64,000 nt of DNA from Nocardia sp. BMG51109 (GTDB lineage: Bacteria > Actinomycetota > Actinomycetes > Mycobacteriales > Mycobacteriaceae): the NCBI RefSeq assembly GCF_000526215.1, contig NZ_JAFQ01000004.1, positions 4,588,001-4,652,000 of the forward strand, given 5' to 3'. A program made the position numbers and the translations under genes. The notes below the pieces were generated by a model that saw nothing but the letters and a program-made list of their open reading frames with translations, searched no databases and had not been told where the DNA came from. Below, one piece after another: positions 28,100-37,863 of this stretch (position 1 is its first letter; every line of letters begins with the position of its first letter).

Positions 28100-28666
28100 T
28101 CAGTACCAGTGGTATTCGGCGCAGAGGCGGTGGGCGACGCGGTCGAAGGTTCTGCGGGGCAGGATGGCGCCCTCGCGGCGGATGCCTGCCTCGGGGACGT
28201 CGAGGACCCGGTCCAGCCGGACCCAGCTCGGGCGGTCCTGGTGATCCCAAGGGCCGGAACCGATGTCGACCCAGTTGCGGTCGCGGGCGCGTTCCGGATT
28301 CGACGAGAGCATCAGCCCCAGCAGGGTGGCGCGCTCGCGGCCGACCACCAGCACCGGCCGGTCCTTACCGTTGTCCGGATCCTCCTCGAAGGGCACCCAG
28401 GTCCATACGATCTCGCCGGGATCGGCGCGGCCGTCCAGATGCGGGCGATACACGACCTGCCGCGCCCGTTCCCGGGTCGGCACCGGGGTCGACGCGGCCG
28501 GCCGCACGGCGACCCGCGGCGCCCGCCGCCCCAGCGCGCGACCCCATACGGGGGTGCGCTGCATCCGGTTCACCAGCTTCGGCGCCTGTTCCCGGACGAT
28601 ATCGGGGCCCTGCTGCAAGGCGATGGTTCCCAGCTGCTTGCCGAGTAAGCTCCACGTACCGGCCAT
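28100..28666 (-). CDS. PemK/MazF-like toxin-domain protein
   Basis: 188 residues. The C-terminal ~115 residues form a PemK-like domain: GEIVWTWVPFEEDP, GKDRPVLVVGRE, LGLMLSSNPERARDR and SWVRLDRVLDVPEAGI. The N-terminal ~70 residues are a basic helical extension common in actinobacterial members. The family are mRNA-cutting toxins, but no antitoxin gene is adjacent, so this may be a solitary, domesticated nuclease. The ATG at 28666 is the first start before homology. Confidence 0.8.
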   Translation of the reverse strand: MAGTWSLLGKQLGTIALQQGPDIVREQAPKLVNRMQRTPVWGRALGRRAPRVAVRPAASTPVPTRERARQVVYRPHLDGRADPGEIVWTWVPFEEDPDNGKDRPVLVVGRERATLLGLMLSSNPERARDRNWVDIGSGPWDHQDRPSWVRLDRVLDVPEAGIRREGAILPRRTFDRVAHRLCAEYHWY

Positions 28667-28698
28667 GAATCGGACTATAACGGCGCATGGACGCAATC

Positions 28699-29082
28699 TC
28701 ACCCCGCCCAACTCCCTTGTGCGGGCTGGGTATTTGCCGGATCGTCCGAGGTAGCCGCGGTGGTGTGGTTCCCCGCGGTGAGCCGCATCACCCGCGCGCG
28801 GAACGCCCCCTGGCGCCCGGCCTGGTACGGGCTGTCGTTCCCGCCCTCCTCCAGGGCCAGCGTGAGGCGGCGGTTGCCGAGTGTGAAGCACAGCACGGCG
28901 TCGAGCAGGGCGCTGATGCGCTGACGCGGTTCGGTGGCGGGCCCCAGGGGCGGCGGACCGGCTTCGACGGCATGCCTGACCGGTTCGAGCCTTTTCCGGT
29001 AGAGCGCGAGGAGCAACCCGGCTCGATCGTCGAAGGCGCGGAACAGCGTCCCCTTCCCGACGCCGGCCGCCGCCGGAGTCGA
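28699..29082 (-). pseudogene. TetR-family regulator, 5' end missing
   Basis: The frame reads AAAGVGKGTLFRAFDDRAGL, the second half of a TetR helix-turn-helix, then a helical ligand domain (PRQRISALLDAVLCFTLGN, LTLALEEGG). A stop codon (29083-29085) lies just before it, and the first ~40 residues of a TetR protein are absent. The missing part would lie where the duplicated 3' end of the Rpn gene begins (29115), so that duplication or an accompanying deletion probably removed it. An internal start at the MLLAL-type codon would give no DNA-binding domain. Confidence 0.75.
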
Positions 29083-29114
29083 TCATTCGCGCCCGAAAAT
29101 CCCTGATTCGCCAC

Positions 29115-29690
29115 CGGTGGCTCGAGGCGTTTACTGTGCCAGCACCTCGTCCACGACGGTTGCCGTCAGCACTCGGTGGCTCATGGTTCGCAACCGCGCC
29201 GGATCCGCTGTCCGAATGAACTGCACGACCTGTTCCGGCAACGGCCCGAACTTCAGCGACAACTGATCGAGCAGCATCTCGGCCTGTCCTTCGGCTCGTC
29301 CCTCGGTGCGAAGTTGCTCTGCCGTCGTCACCATTGCCTCCTTGGTTTCCGGCCCGAGCCGGTCGACGACCGGAGTCAAGTCACGCACACCGGGATCGGT
29401 GGCTCGAGGCGTTTACTGTGCCAGCACCTCGTCCACGACGGTTGCCGTCAGCACTCGGTGGCTCATGGTTCGCAACCGCGCCGGATCCGCTGTTCGAACG
29501 GACTGCACGACCTGTTCCGGCAACGGCCCGAACTTCAGCGACAACTGATCGAGCAGCATCTCGGCCTGTCCCTCGGCTCGTCCTTCGGCTCGTCCCTCGG
29601 TGCGAAGTTGCTCTGCCGTCGTCACCATTGCCTCCTTGGTTTCCGGCCCGAGCCGATCGACGACCGGCAACAAGTCATCCACACCGGTCT
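29115..29690. repeat. 282-bp tandem duplication of the rpn 3' end
   Basis: Copy 1 spans 29115-29396 and copy 2 starts at 29397 and runs to about 29690. Each contains the last ~86 codons of the Rpn-type gene plus ~16 bases beyond its stop. Copy 2 has an extra 12 bp (one more GRAE codon unit). Confidence 0.9.
29131..29388 (-). pseudogene. Duplicated C-terminal fragment of the Rpn-family gene
   Basis: 86 codons nearly identical to the last 86 residues of the complete Rpn-family gene upstream ([20 protein letters not shown] ... [11 protein letters not shown]). It lacks the nuclease domain. It differs by a missing GRAE unit and a few substitutions (for example VQFIRT against VQSVRT), so the copy is not brand new. 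It is part of a 282-bp tandem duplication. Confidence 0.9.
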
Positions 29691-30390
29691 CGCCGACGGT
29701 ACAGATGTACTCCATCAAGCGTATCAATTCCGTCCGCCCACCTGCCTCTGCGGCCAACGCTTTCAGGTCCCCCATCAGCAGCGACAACACCCGGTCGAGG
29801 TGCCGGTTACCGGGAGCCGTCTTCAACATTGTCAGCATCACCCGCACTCGTGCGGGCTCGCGAGAGCACAGGGCCGCCACGTCGAGGGTGGCGAGGTCGT
29901 CGAGCACGAACCCCATCCGGGGAAGGTAACCGGCGAGCGCCGCCCGCATGCCGGGGTCCACGTCGATCAGATCCGCCACTTCGGTCGGTGCGGTCCACCG
30001 CGCACCGGTCGGGTCGGCGTGCACCACCACCGGTATCACTGCGGGTAGCTGTCGTGCTGTCGAGTTCTCGCTCAGGTACCGGCTCCAGATTGCGACGACA
30101 TATTCCAGCATCCGGAACGCCATCAGACGATCGGTCTTGCTCTGATGCTCCACCAGCAGATAGACGAACGCATCGCGGCCGGCCCACCGAGTACGGAACA
30201 GCACATCGGTGTAGCGGGACCGCAGTTCGGCGGGGACGAAACTGCACGACTGCAGTTGCAGGTATTTCCAGTCGATCTGCGCCGACACCGCCTCGGGTAG
30301 CACCGCGCGCAACTCCCCAGCGGCGGCGTCGGAGTGCGACAACACCTGCCGGAAGTAGGCGTCGTGCGGATTCTTCGGCGGCTCAGCCAT
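29413..30390 (-). CDS. Rpn-family recombination-promoting nuclease / putative transposase
   Basis: 325 residues. The N-terminus is a PD-(D/E)xK nuclease of the Rpn (YhgA-like) family: [19 protein letters not shown], then [26 protein letters not shown] with the catalytic Asp and the E-x-Q/K pair, and [15 protein letters not shown]. The C-terminal part is helical with GRAE repeats ([19 protein letters not shown]) of variable copy number. Family members are DNA endonucleases linked to RecA-independent recombination and phage defence. The ATG at 30390 is followed by [13 protein letters not shown]. Its 3' end is tandemly duplicated downstream. Confidence 0.88.
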   Translation of the reverse strand: MAEPPKNPHDAYFRQVLSHSDAAAGELRAVLPEAVSAQIDWKYLQLQSCSFVPAELRSRYTDVLFRTRWAGRDAFVYLLVEHQSKTDRLMAFRMLEYVVAIWSRYLSENSTARQLPAVIPVVVHADPTGARWTAPTEVADLIDVDPGMRAALAGYLPRMGFVLDDLATLDVAALCSREPARVRVMLTMLKTAPGNRHLDRVLSLLMGDLKALAAEAGGRTELIRLMEYICTVGETGVDDLLPVVDRLGPETKEAMVTTAEQLRTEGRAEGRAEGQAEMLLDQLSLKFGPLPEQVVQSVRTADPARLRTMSHRVLTATVVDEVLAQ

Positions 30391-30782
30391 ATTCGGGTAA
30401 CCTACCCGCACGTCGATGCGGCGATACGGTAAACGGTGACTCTGCCCGAAACGGCGACTCTGCCCGGCGGTCGGCGTTGTGCGCGAGGAGATTTCGGCAC
30501 CGGTCGTGGTTGTGTCCGTCGGAGTGGTGGACGGCGGGTCGTCGAGCAGATGAGCACGCCGTGTCGGCCGTGTTGTCGTGCGGCCCGAATTCGGGTGGTG
30601 CTCCCCGCGGACCTCCACCGGTCGGCGCTCGGGCTCCGACGCGTTTCCCGGCACACCGGGGCGGTGCCGACCTGGTCGGCGGGTGGGTCGGAGTTTGCTC
30701 CAAGCGGCGACCGGTGCTCGGGCGGGTTGGCTGTACATGGGACGATGGTGCCGAGTTCGCCGATCACCGAGTGGGGAGTGGA
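30391..30782. other. Divergent region rpn-lepA
   Basis: 392 bases between the divergent Rpn and lepA starts. A long frame through here in the lepA phase (from 29334) is mostly antisense to rpn and is not coding. No RNA or repeat is recognised; GGGGAG at 30773-30778 precedes the lepA GTG. Confidence 0.5.
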
Positions 30783-32639
30783 GTGCCAAGCTTCGTCGAG
30801 ACGACGTTCACCGATCCGGCCCGGATCCGGAACTTCTGCATCATCGCGCATATCGACCACGGGAAGTCGACCCTGGCCGATCGGATGCTGCAGCTGACCG
30901 GTGTGGTCGAGGAGCGGCAGATGCGCGCGCAGTATCTGGACCGGATGGATATCGAGCGGGAGCGCGGCATCACGATCAAGGCGCAGAACGTGCGGCTGCC
31001 CTGGACGATCGACACCGACGGTCGATCCGAAGAGCATGTGATGCACCTGATCGACACCCCCGGCCACGTGGACTTCACCTACGAGGTCTCCCGGGCGCTG
31101 GAGGCGTGCGAGGGCGCGATCCTGCTGGTCGACGCGGCGCAGGGCATCGAGGCGCAGACGCTGGCCAACCTCTACCTGGCGATGGACAAGGACCTGGTGG
31201 TCATCCCGGTCCTGAACAAGATCGACCTACCGGCCGCCGACCCGGACCGCTATGCCGCCGAGCTGGCCCACATCGTGGGCTGCGAGCCGGAGGAGGTGCT
31301 GCGGGTCTCGGGCAAGACCGGCGCCGGCGTGCCCGAACTGTTGAACGAAGTGGTCCGGCAGGTCCCGCCGCCGGTGGGGGAGGCCGACGCGCCCGCGCGG
31401 GCGATGATCTTCGACTCGGTCTACGACACCTACCGCGGCGTCGTCACCTATGTGCGCGTGGTGGACGGCAAGCTCACCCCGCGCGAGAAGATCCGGATGA
31501 TGTCCACCGGCGCCACGCACGAGCTGCTGGAGATCGGCATCGTCTCGCCGGAGCCGAAACCTACTCGGGGGCTCGGCGTCGGTGAGGTCGGCTACCTGAT
31601 CACCGGCGTGAAGGACGTCCGTCAGTCGAAGGTCGGCGATACCGTCACCAGCGCGAAAGGCGGTGCGGCAGAACCGCTTACCGGCTATCGCGAGCCGCAC
31701 CCGATGGTCTTCTCCGGCCTGTACCCGGTGGACGGCTCGGACTATCCCGACCTCCGCGACGCCCTGGACAAGTTGCAGCTCAACGACGCCGCGCTGACCT
31801 ACCAGCCGGAGACGTCCGTGGCGCTGGGCTTCGGTTTCCGCTGCGGCTTCCTGGGCCTGCTGCATATGGAGATCACCCGCGAGCGGCTGCAGCGCGAGTT
31901 CGACCTGGACCTGATCTCCACCGCGCCGAACGTGATCTACCGGGTGGTCATGGAGGACGGCGTCGAGCACACCGTCACCAACCCCTCGTACTGGCCGGAG
32001 GGCAAGTCGCGCCAGGTCTTCGAGCCGATCGTCAAGGTCACCATAATCTCGCCGAGCGAATTCATCGGTTCGATCATGGAGTTGTGCCAGTCCCGCCGCG
32101 GCGAACTGGGCGGCATGGACTACCTGTCGGAAGAGCGCGTGGAGATGCGCTACACGCTGCCGATGGCCGAGATCATCTTCGACTTCTTCGATTCGCTGAA
32201 GTCGCGCACCCGCGGCTACGCCAGCCTCGACTACGAGGAGGCCGGCGAGCAGCAGGCCGACCTGGTGAAGGTGGACATTCTGTTGCAGGGCGAGGCCGTC
32301 GACGCGTTCTCGGCCATCGTGCACCGTGACGCGGCCCAGGCCTACGGCCGCAAGATGACCGAGAAGCTCAAGGAGCTGATCCCGCGCCAGCAGTTCGAGG
32401 TGCCGATCCAGGCGGCGATCGGGTCGAAGGTCATCGCCCGTGAGAATATTCGTGCCATCCGTAAGGACGTGCTGTCCAAGTGCTACGGCGGCGACATCAG
32501 CCGCAAGCGCAAGCTGCTGGAGAAGCAGAAGGAGGGCAAGAAGCGGATGAAGACCATCGGGCGGGTCGACGTTCCGCAGGAGGCATTCGTCGCCGCCTTG
32601 TCCGCGGAGGCGCCGTCGGACAAGCCGAAGGGGAAATAG
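30783..32639 (+). CDS. lepA: Translation elongation factor 4
   Basis: 618 residues. EF-4 is a translational GTPase that back-translocates or remodels stalled ribosomes. G1 is [15 protein letters not shown]3 DTPGHVDF, G4 NKIDLP; domain II, an EF-G-like domain and the LepA-specific C-terminus ([20 protein letters not shown]) are complete. The GTG at 30783 gives [19 protein letters not shown], the usual mycolata start. Position relative to rpsT and the trehalase matches M. tuberculosis. Confidence 0.98.
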   Translation: MPSFVETTFTDPARIRNFCIIAHIDHGKSTLADRMLQLTGVVEERQMRAQYLDRMDIERERGITIKAQNVRLPWTIDTDGRSEEHVMHLIDTPGHVDFTYEVSRALEACEGAILLVDAAQGIEAQTLANLYLAMDKDLVVIPVLNKIDLPAADPDRYAAELAHIVGCEPEEVLRVSGKTGAGVPELLNEVVRQVPPPVGEADAPARAMIFDSVYDTYRGVVTYVRVVDGKLTPREKIRMMSTGATHELLEIGIVSPEPKPTRGLGVGEVGYLITGVKDVRQSKVGDTVTSAKGGAAEPLTGYREPHPMVFSGLYPVDGSDYPDLRDALDKLQLNDAALTYQPETSVALGFGFRCGFLGLLHMEITRERLQREFDLDLISTAPNVIYRVVMEDGVEHTVTNPSYWPEGKSRQVFEPIVKVTIISPSEFIGSIMELCQSRRGELGGMDYLSEERVEMRYTLPMAEIIFDFFDSLKSRTRGYASLDYEEAGEQQADLVKVDILLQGEAVDAFSAIVHRDAAQAYGRKMTEKLKELIPRQQFEVPIQAAIGSKVIARENIRAIRKDVLSKCYGGDISRKRKLLEKQKEGKKRMKTIGRVDVPQEAFVAALSAEAPSDKPKGK

Positions 32640-32916
32640 CTCCCGAGGGATGGCCGCCGCGCATCACCGCTGGTCTGAGCGCTTGACCGGTTGGTTTGCC
32701 CGGTGATCTTGGGGCTTTCATACTGATTGGAGCCCTGCAAGGCTGGTAGCGCTCACGGTCGTCCGGTGCATCCCGTCCGCGGGGAGAGTGGAACGGCCAG
32801 GTCGGCTGGTGCAATGGATGTGACAGCCCGGATTTCCGGAAATAAGGTGTACAAGGATCTCATTTTGGCAACACCCGTTCGGTTCGGACTACCGGACATC
32901 CGAGAGTGGAGCTTGT

Positions 32917-35499
32917 ATGACGCGTGACCTGCCCATGGAGGACGACGATCCGGGCGCGGGCGATCACGCGGATGATCTCGCGTATCGCGCCGCCACCGGT
33001 GTCGCGCGGGTCGCCAGGGCGGGCGCGTATGTCACCGGCGGGGCGCTGATCGCCTCGAACGGCTCGCCGGCCCCCACCAACGAGTCGCACACCAGCCACA
33101 TCACCGGATGGGTCAGCAACGATCCGCAGCCGGACGCGCCCAACCCGGTGATCACCTATCCCGATCCCGGCCCGGATTCCGCGCCGCCGCCGGTGCCGGC
33201 CACGGCCACGCCCGAACCGGTCGCGCCCAAGTACTGGACCCCGCCGCAGGACGGCGGGGTGCCGGCTCCGCAGTTCGGCACGCTGGGCGGCAGTCCGGGA
33301 GTGTGGACGGGTACGGATTCGCCGGCGCCCACCGCCGATTTCGACGAGTATCTGCCCGGCGGATCCGAGTCGTTCATTCCGGCGCCCGCGCCCAGCACCG
33401 GCACGCACGGGCTGGAGTCGACGCAGGTGCCGGCGCACGGCTATTCCGGCACGTCGCCGTTCGGGCTACCCGGCACGGACGGCTCCGAATTCGGGCTGCC
33501 CGGCAGCGATCAGGGCTTCGACCTGCCTGGATATCTCATGCACCCGACGCAGGCGCCGGTCGCCGACAGCATGTCGCCGGGTTCCGGGTTCTCATCTTTC
33601 GGAGCCTCGCCATTCGACGACGCCGACCCGAGCGCGCGGATGTTCGGGATGCCCGGCGCCGACTCGGCGACCCCCTCGGACCAGGGTTTCGGGCCTTCCG
33701 AGGGATATGGTGTCGGGCCCTCCGCCGGGTCGCACCCGCCCGGCGCGGACGGTCTCGGCACGAGCGGGTTCGGAGCGCCCGACACCGGCGACGCGTTCGA
33801 CGGCATCGGCGACGGCGGCATGATGGGCGTGTACTTCCATACGGAATCGACGCTCGACGTGCACGTCGGCCTCGACGGCATCTGGGCGACGACCTCGACC
33901 GAGGTCGACGTCGTGGTCGGGGATGTCGCGGTCGGGGATCTCGGCCAGCAACTCGACCGGTACGGCGATCTGCTGGGCGGAGGCACCGGCAGTGCCGCGG
34001 CCGATCCGGCCGCGCCCGGCGGCGATCATCCGATGCTCTCGGGCCTGGGTGGGCAGGCGCCGCACGCCGCCGTCCCGGGTGCGCAGCCCGCCGAGGCCGG
34101 CGGTCCGGCGGGAGCGCAGTCGGCGCCCGCCGCGACGACCGGTTCCGCGGTGGTCGGCCAGGGCGCCCCGACCGCCGGACCCGTACCTGTCGCGGGTGCC
34201 GCACCCGGAGCCGCGCCCACACCGGGAGCCGCGCCGGCCGGAGCCTCACCCGCGCCGATGGCGGCCGCCACCCCCGCTCCGATGGCCGCGCCCGCTGCGA
34301 TGGCGCCCGCGCCGATGGCTCCGGCCCCCGCTCCGTTCGCGCCGCCCGCGCCGGTGCCGAATATATCCGTCGCACAACCGTTCTCGGCCGCCCCGGCGCC
34401 GATCGCCGCGGCCCCGCCCCCGCCGCCCCCACCGGCTCCGGCCCCGATGATCGCGCAGCCGGTGGCCGTGACGCCCTGGCAGACGACCATCCAGCCGGAG
34501 GCGGCCTCGCATCCGATCGCCAATGTGCTGGTCGCCCATCCCGGCCCGTCGCCGCTGACGGCGCCCGCCGCCGCGGTGCCGGCACTGTTCGAACGCGGCC
34601 CCTCGTACGGTCCGGAGACCGGCGGCGCCGGCCCCTCGCAGGACGGCGAGTCCTCGACGTCGGTGACGCACTCGCCGACCGGCAGCTCCACGCCCTCTTC
34701 GACCCCGCACGGCGGCGCCGGTACCACGACGGGCGGCACCACCAAGCCGTCGCACACCACCGATCCGGATCGGCCGGGCGTGCTCCCGTTCGGCCCGGGT
34801 TCGTCCACTACGGTCACGCCCAGCCACGATTCGGGAACCACCCGGCCGGATACGTCTCGTCCCGAGACCACCCGGCCGGGGACCTCCACCGAGACCCGTG
34901 ACCCCGACGACGCGACGGTCACGCCCACGGTGACCCCGCCGCGCGAGTCGGACTCCGACAACCCGGCCGGTGGCGCGCACCGGCCCACGACCTCCGATCA
35001 GGACAGCCGGCCGAGCGACGGTGGGCCGAGCCACGACGGGCCGAGCAGGGTGCCGACCCGGGATGCGCCCTCCCAGGAATCCACCGGGGCCGAGCCGACT
35101 AGCATCCCCAGTCATGCTCCGACGGTCCCCAGCATCAGCAGGCCGGTGCAGCCCGATCGCGACGGCACGGACACCGGCAATGGCACCGGCAACGGCCCCG
35201 CGACGCACACCCAGCCGACCCAGCCGCACACCACAGTGAACCCGCCGACCACCGCCGACCAGCTCCCCGACAGCTCGCATCCGGTGAGACCGGTTGCGTA
35301 CCAGCCGGATTCGTACGACGACGCGCATACGGGGCTGTCCGCCGGGATGCATCACGGGCTGATCACCGCCGACGGTGACGCACTGTCGGGCCGCGCCGAC
35401 GGTGGCGCACTGTCGGGCAACCTGCTCCCCGATCCGGCCCATGGTGACCCGCACCAGCCGGTGCTGCACCTGGTCGCCGACCCGCACTTCCTGCTGTGA
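32917..35499 (+). CDS. Pro/Ala/Ser-rich IniB-like protein
   Basis: 860 residues, strongly low-complexity. A short acidic N-terminus with a weak hydrophobic stretch (GVARVARAGAYVTGGALIAS, ~28-47) leads to a long Pro/Gly/Ser-rich region. A compact segment at ~303-350 (GVYFHTESTLDVHVGLDGIW, then VDVVVGDVAVGDLGQQLDRY) is the only part that looks folded. Pro/Ala repeats (APMAAPAAMAPAPMAPAP) and a Thr/Ser/Asp-rich tail follow. It overlaps the dynamin-like gene by GTGA (35496-35499), recalling iniB before iniA/iniC in mycobacteria, an operon induced by cell-wall stress. Sequence similarity to IniB itself is not evident; the name is by position and composition. Confidence 0.6.
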   Translation: MTRDLPMEDDDPGAGDHADDLAYRAATGVARVARAGAYVTGGALIASNGSPAPTNESHTSHITGWVSNDPQPDAPNPVITYPDPGPDSAPPPVPATATPEPVAPKYWTPPQDGGVPAPQFGTLGGSPGVWTGTDSPAPTADFDEYLPGGSESFIPAPAPSTGTHGLESTQVPAHGYSGTSPFGLPGTDGSEFGLPGSDQGFDLPGYLMHPTQAPVADSMSPGSGFSSFGASPFDDADPSARMFGMPGADSATPSDQGFGPSEGYGVGPSAGSHPPGADGLGTSGFGAPDTGDAFDGIGDGGMMGVYFHTESTLDVHVGLDGIWATTSTEVDVVVGDVAVGDLGQQLDRYGDLLGGGTGSAAADPAAPGGDHPMLSGLGGQAPHAAVPGAQPAEAGGPAGAQSAPAATTGSAVVGQGAPTAGPVPVAGAAPGAAPTPGAAPAGASPAPMAAATPAPMAAPAAMAPAPMAPAPAPFAPPAPVPNISVAQPFSAAPAPIAAAPPPPPPPAPAPMIAQPVAVTPWQTTIQPEAASHPIANVLVAHPGPSPLTAPAAAVPALFERGPSYGPETGGAGPSQDGESSTSVTHSPTGSSTPSSTPHGGAGTTTGGTTKPSHTTDPDRPGVLPFGPGSSTTVTPSHDSGTTRPDTSRPETTRPGTSTETRDPDDATVTPTVTPPRESDSDNPAGGAHRPTTSDQDSRPSDGGPSHDGPSRVPTRDAPSQESTGAEPTSIPSHAPTVPSISRPVQPDRDGTDTGNGTGNGPATHTQPTQPHTTVNPPTTADQLPDSSHPVRPVAYQPDSYDDAHTGLSAGMHHGLITADGDALSGRADGGALSGNLLPDPAHGDPHQPVLHLVADPHFLL
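35368..35421. repeat. 27-bp in-frame tandem duplication
   Basis: Units 35368-35394 and 35395-35421 encode ADGDALSGR and ADGGALSGN near the C-terminus of the IniB-like protein. Confidence 0.85.
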
Positions 35500-37289
35500 C
35501 CGGAACCGCCGCAGTGGAATCCTCCTCGGCCAAGCATCCGGACGCGATGGCTCCGCTGCTGGGACTTCTCGACAAGCTGCTGGGGCAGACCCGGGACGCG
35601 GGGCGCGCCGACCTGTCCGCGCGCCTCGGCATGTCCCGGGCCCGGGTGGCCGATCCGCGGGTGCGCCTGGTGGTGATCGGCGCACCGAAGAACGGGATGA
35701 GCACGCTGGTCAACGGGCTGGTCGGCACGGTGGTCAGCCCCGTCGACAGTCCGATCAGCGTGCCCGCGATCGCCGAGTACGGCCCGCAGCCGACGGCCAC
35801 CCTCGTCCGGGCCGTCGGCGGCGGACGCACCGAGCGCCAGCCGGTCGACCCGCTCGATCCCGCGCCGGCCCTGGCCGCCGAGGGCGTGATCCGGGCGGAG
35901 TTCACCGAACCCAGCCCGCTGCTGGCCGAGGGTTTCGTGGTGATGGACGCGCCCGGCGCACCCGCCGACACCCCGACCACCTGGTCGCTGATCGCGGCCG
36001 CCGACGCCGTGCTGTACGTCGCCGACGCCGGTGCCGAGTACGCCCCCGAGCAGATCGCCCTGCTACAGCGCATCCAGCAGGTGTGCCCGATGGTGGTGTG
36101 CGTCCTCAACAAGATCGATCGGCATCCGCAGTGGGCGCGGGTGCAGCAGCGCAACCGGGATCTGCTCGACGCGGCCGGTCTCGGCTTCGCCGTCGCGCCG
36201 GTCTCGGCCGAACTGCATCTGCGCGCCGGCGGTGATCGGCGCCGCGATCTCGAGTCCGGGGTGCCCCAGCTGGTCGAGCACCTGCGCGAGTACGTGCTGG
36301 CCCGCGCGGACACTCTCGCCCGCGAGGCAGCGGTGCGCGATATCCGCACCATCACCGACCATCTGGCGATGGCGCTGCGCACCGAGGCCGAGACGCTGCG
36401 CGATCCACGCCGCCGCAGCGAGTTCACCGAGCAGCTGCGCAGCGCCCGCGCCGACGCCGACGAGCTGCGCCAGCGGTCGGCGAACTGGCAGGTCACGCTG
36501 GCCGACGGCTGTTCGGAGCTGATGGCCGACATCGAGCACGATCTGCGCCACCGGCTGCGCACGCTGATCCGGGAGGCCGAGTCCGAGATCGGCAAGCGCG
36601 ATCCGGCCCGCCGCTGGCGCGAGTTCGGCGCCGACCTGGACGCGCGCATCTGCGAGGCGGTGGAGGAGAACTTCGTCATCGCGCACTACCGCTCGATCGA
36701 GCTGGCCGAGCAGGTGTCGGAGAAGTTCCCGCACACCGATTGGGACGTGCCGCTGCCGGATATGCGGCTGGAGAACCCGGGCGAGGTGCTCGAGCCGGTG
36801 GCCTCCCTGGAACCGCTCGGTAGCGCGAAAGTCAGTGTGACGCAATCGGTTCTGAACGCCACCCGGGGCTCCTACGGCGGCCTGCTGATGGTCGGCGTGC
36901 TCACCACCCTGCTGAATATGCCGCTGCTGAACTGGTATTCGGGGTCGGCCGCGGTCCTGCTGGGCGTCAACGCGCTGTGGGAGGACCGCAAGATGCGCCG
37001 CGAACGCCGCCAGTCCGAGGCGAAGGTCGCGGTGGGTCGGCTGATGGACGACGTGATCTTCCAGGTGAGCAAGGAATCCCGGTTCCGCCTGCGCAACGTG
37101 CAGCGCACCCTGCGCGACCACTTCACCGAGATCGCCAACCAGACGCTGCGCTCGGTCGACGAATCGCTGCGCGCCGCCGAGGAGGCCGCCGCGGTGCACT
37201 CCCCGGAGAGCCGCGACCGCCGCCTCACCGAGATCGAGAAGACCCTGGTCCAGCTCCGCGACATCCGCGAACGCGCCGACGCGGTCTGA
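35496..37289 (+). CDS. Dynamin-like GTPase (IniA/IniC-like) with altered P-loop
   Basis: 597 residues. G3 is FVVMDAPGAP, G4 VVCVLNKIDRH, then a long helical stalk (~270-455), a hydrophobic paddle-like segment (GGLLMVGVLTTLLNMPLLNW and on, ~461-495) and a C-terminal helical bundle. This is the bacterial dynamin-like layout of IniA and IniC, which bend or fuse membrane. The P-loop reads GAPKNGMST at residues 62-70: the invariant Lys before Ser is Met (ATG at 35697-35705 region), with a Lys three places earlier. GTP hydrolysis may be lost or changed. The GTG start overlaps the upstream stop. Confidence 0.82.
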   Translation: MTGTAAVESSSAKHPDAMAPLLGLLDKLLGQTRDAGRADLSARLGMSRARVADPRVRLVVIGAPKNGMSTLVNGLVGTVVSPVDSPISVPAIAEYGPQPTATLVRAVGGGRTERQPVDPLDPAPALAAEGVIRAEFTEPSPLLAEGFVVMDAPGAPADTPTTWSLIAAADAVLYVADAGAEYAPEQIALLQRIQQVCPMVVCVLNKIDRHPQWARVQQRNRDLLDAAGLGFAVAPVSAELHLRAGGDRRRDLESGVPQLVEHLREYVLARADTLAREAAVRDIRTITDHLAMALRTEAETLRDPRRRSEFTEQLRSARADADELRQRSANWQVTLADGCSELMADIEHDLRHRLRTLIREAESEIGKRDPARRWREFGADLDARICEAVEENFVIAHYRSIELAEQVSEKFPHTDWDVPLPDMRLENPGEVLEPVASLEPLGSAKVSVTQSVLNATRGSYGGLLMVGVLTTLLNMPLLNWYSGSAAVLLGVNALWEDRKMRRERRQSEAKVAVGRLMDDVIFQVSKESRFRLRNVQRTLRDHFTEIANQTLRSVDESLRAAEEAAAVHSPESRDRRLTEIEKTLVQLRDIRERADAV

Positions 37290-37393
37290 CCGTCCGTGGC
37301 CGCGCGGGTACCACCGATCCGGCGTGTAGCTCGACCGCGCATGTTGTAGGTTGACGGGCGATACGTGCTGTTGTGTTGCGGGATGGAGTCGTT

Positions 37394-37663
37394 GTGCGCA
37401 CCAAACTCGTCGCCGGTCTGCCGGTTGCCTTCTTACTGAGTTCGGCGGCCGCCGTTCTCGCCGCCCCCGAGGCCGCGGCCGTGCCGACCTATTCCTGCAC
37501 CGCGCAGGCCTACGACGGTTCGCAGTTGGATCCGGTGGTCGTGGAGGCGCGGCAGGGCACGACCCAGGCGCGGCTGCGGGCCCGTCCGGAATGGCGCGGC
37601 CAAGCCAAGTTCGACACGATCCAGTGCACGCCGACGGGAGATAACGTTCAGCCGGAGCGTTGA
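37394..37663 (+). CDS. Small secreted protein
   Basis: 89 residues. A clear signal peptide (VRTKLVAGLPVAFLLSSAAA, cleavage likely after VLAAPEAAA) precedes a ~55-residue mature part with two cysteines (TYSC ... TIQC) that could form a disulfide. No family is recognised. The GTG at 37394 follows GGAG about six bases upstream. It stands alone between the dynamin-like gene and a repeat-bearing gap before the trehalase terminus. Confidence 0.6.
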   Translation: MRTKLVAGLPVAFLLSSAAAVLAAPEAAAVPTYSCTAQAYDGSQLDPVVVEARQGTTQARLRARPEWRGQAKFDTIQCTPTGDNVQPER

Positions 37664-37733
37664 GGGGGCCGACCCGAGCGCGGAGATCCAGGATCCGCGC
37701 ACCGAGTTCCGGGTTGCTCGAGCGTTCGGGCGT

Positions 37734-37800
37734 AGGTCATTCCGGCGTGCTCTCGGCCGAGCCTCTGCGGCGTGGTGGATCCCAGCCACAAGCGCGCAGT
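37734..37800. repeat. Degenerate palindromic repeat element (family 2)
   Basis: The left arm GTCATTCCGGCGTGCTCTCG (from 37737) and a right arm around GGATCCCAGCCACAAGCGCG are imperfect inverted repeats. They resemble the arms at 57020-57092 and the left arm near 55975, so this looks like one more degraded copy of a dispersed element. Confidence 0.55.
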
Positions 37801-37813
37801 AACGATGGTGCGC

Positions 37814-37847
37814 GTGGTCGGCCCGTGCCGGTGGTCGGCCCGTGACG
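37814..37847. repeat. 17-bp tandem duplication near the trehalase 3' end
   Basis: GTGGTCGGCCCGTG is repeated at a 17-bp interval (37814-37830, 37831-37847), ending 16 bases before the trehalase stop. Confidence 0.8.
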
Positions 37848-37863
37848 ACGGGGTTCGCGCGGG

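Noticed and set aside
28100..29082. Toxin-antitoxin pair made of the PemK-like gene and the TetR fragment
   Set aside because: The second frame is the C-terminal part of a TetR regulator, not an antitoxin, and lacks a DNA-binding start; the PemK-like gene appears solitary.
29334..30782. N-terminal extension of lepA by over 480 codons
   Set aside because: LepA homology begins at the GTG at 30783; the upstream frame is antisense to the Rpn gene and has no domain.
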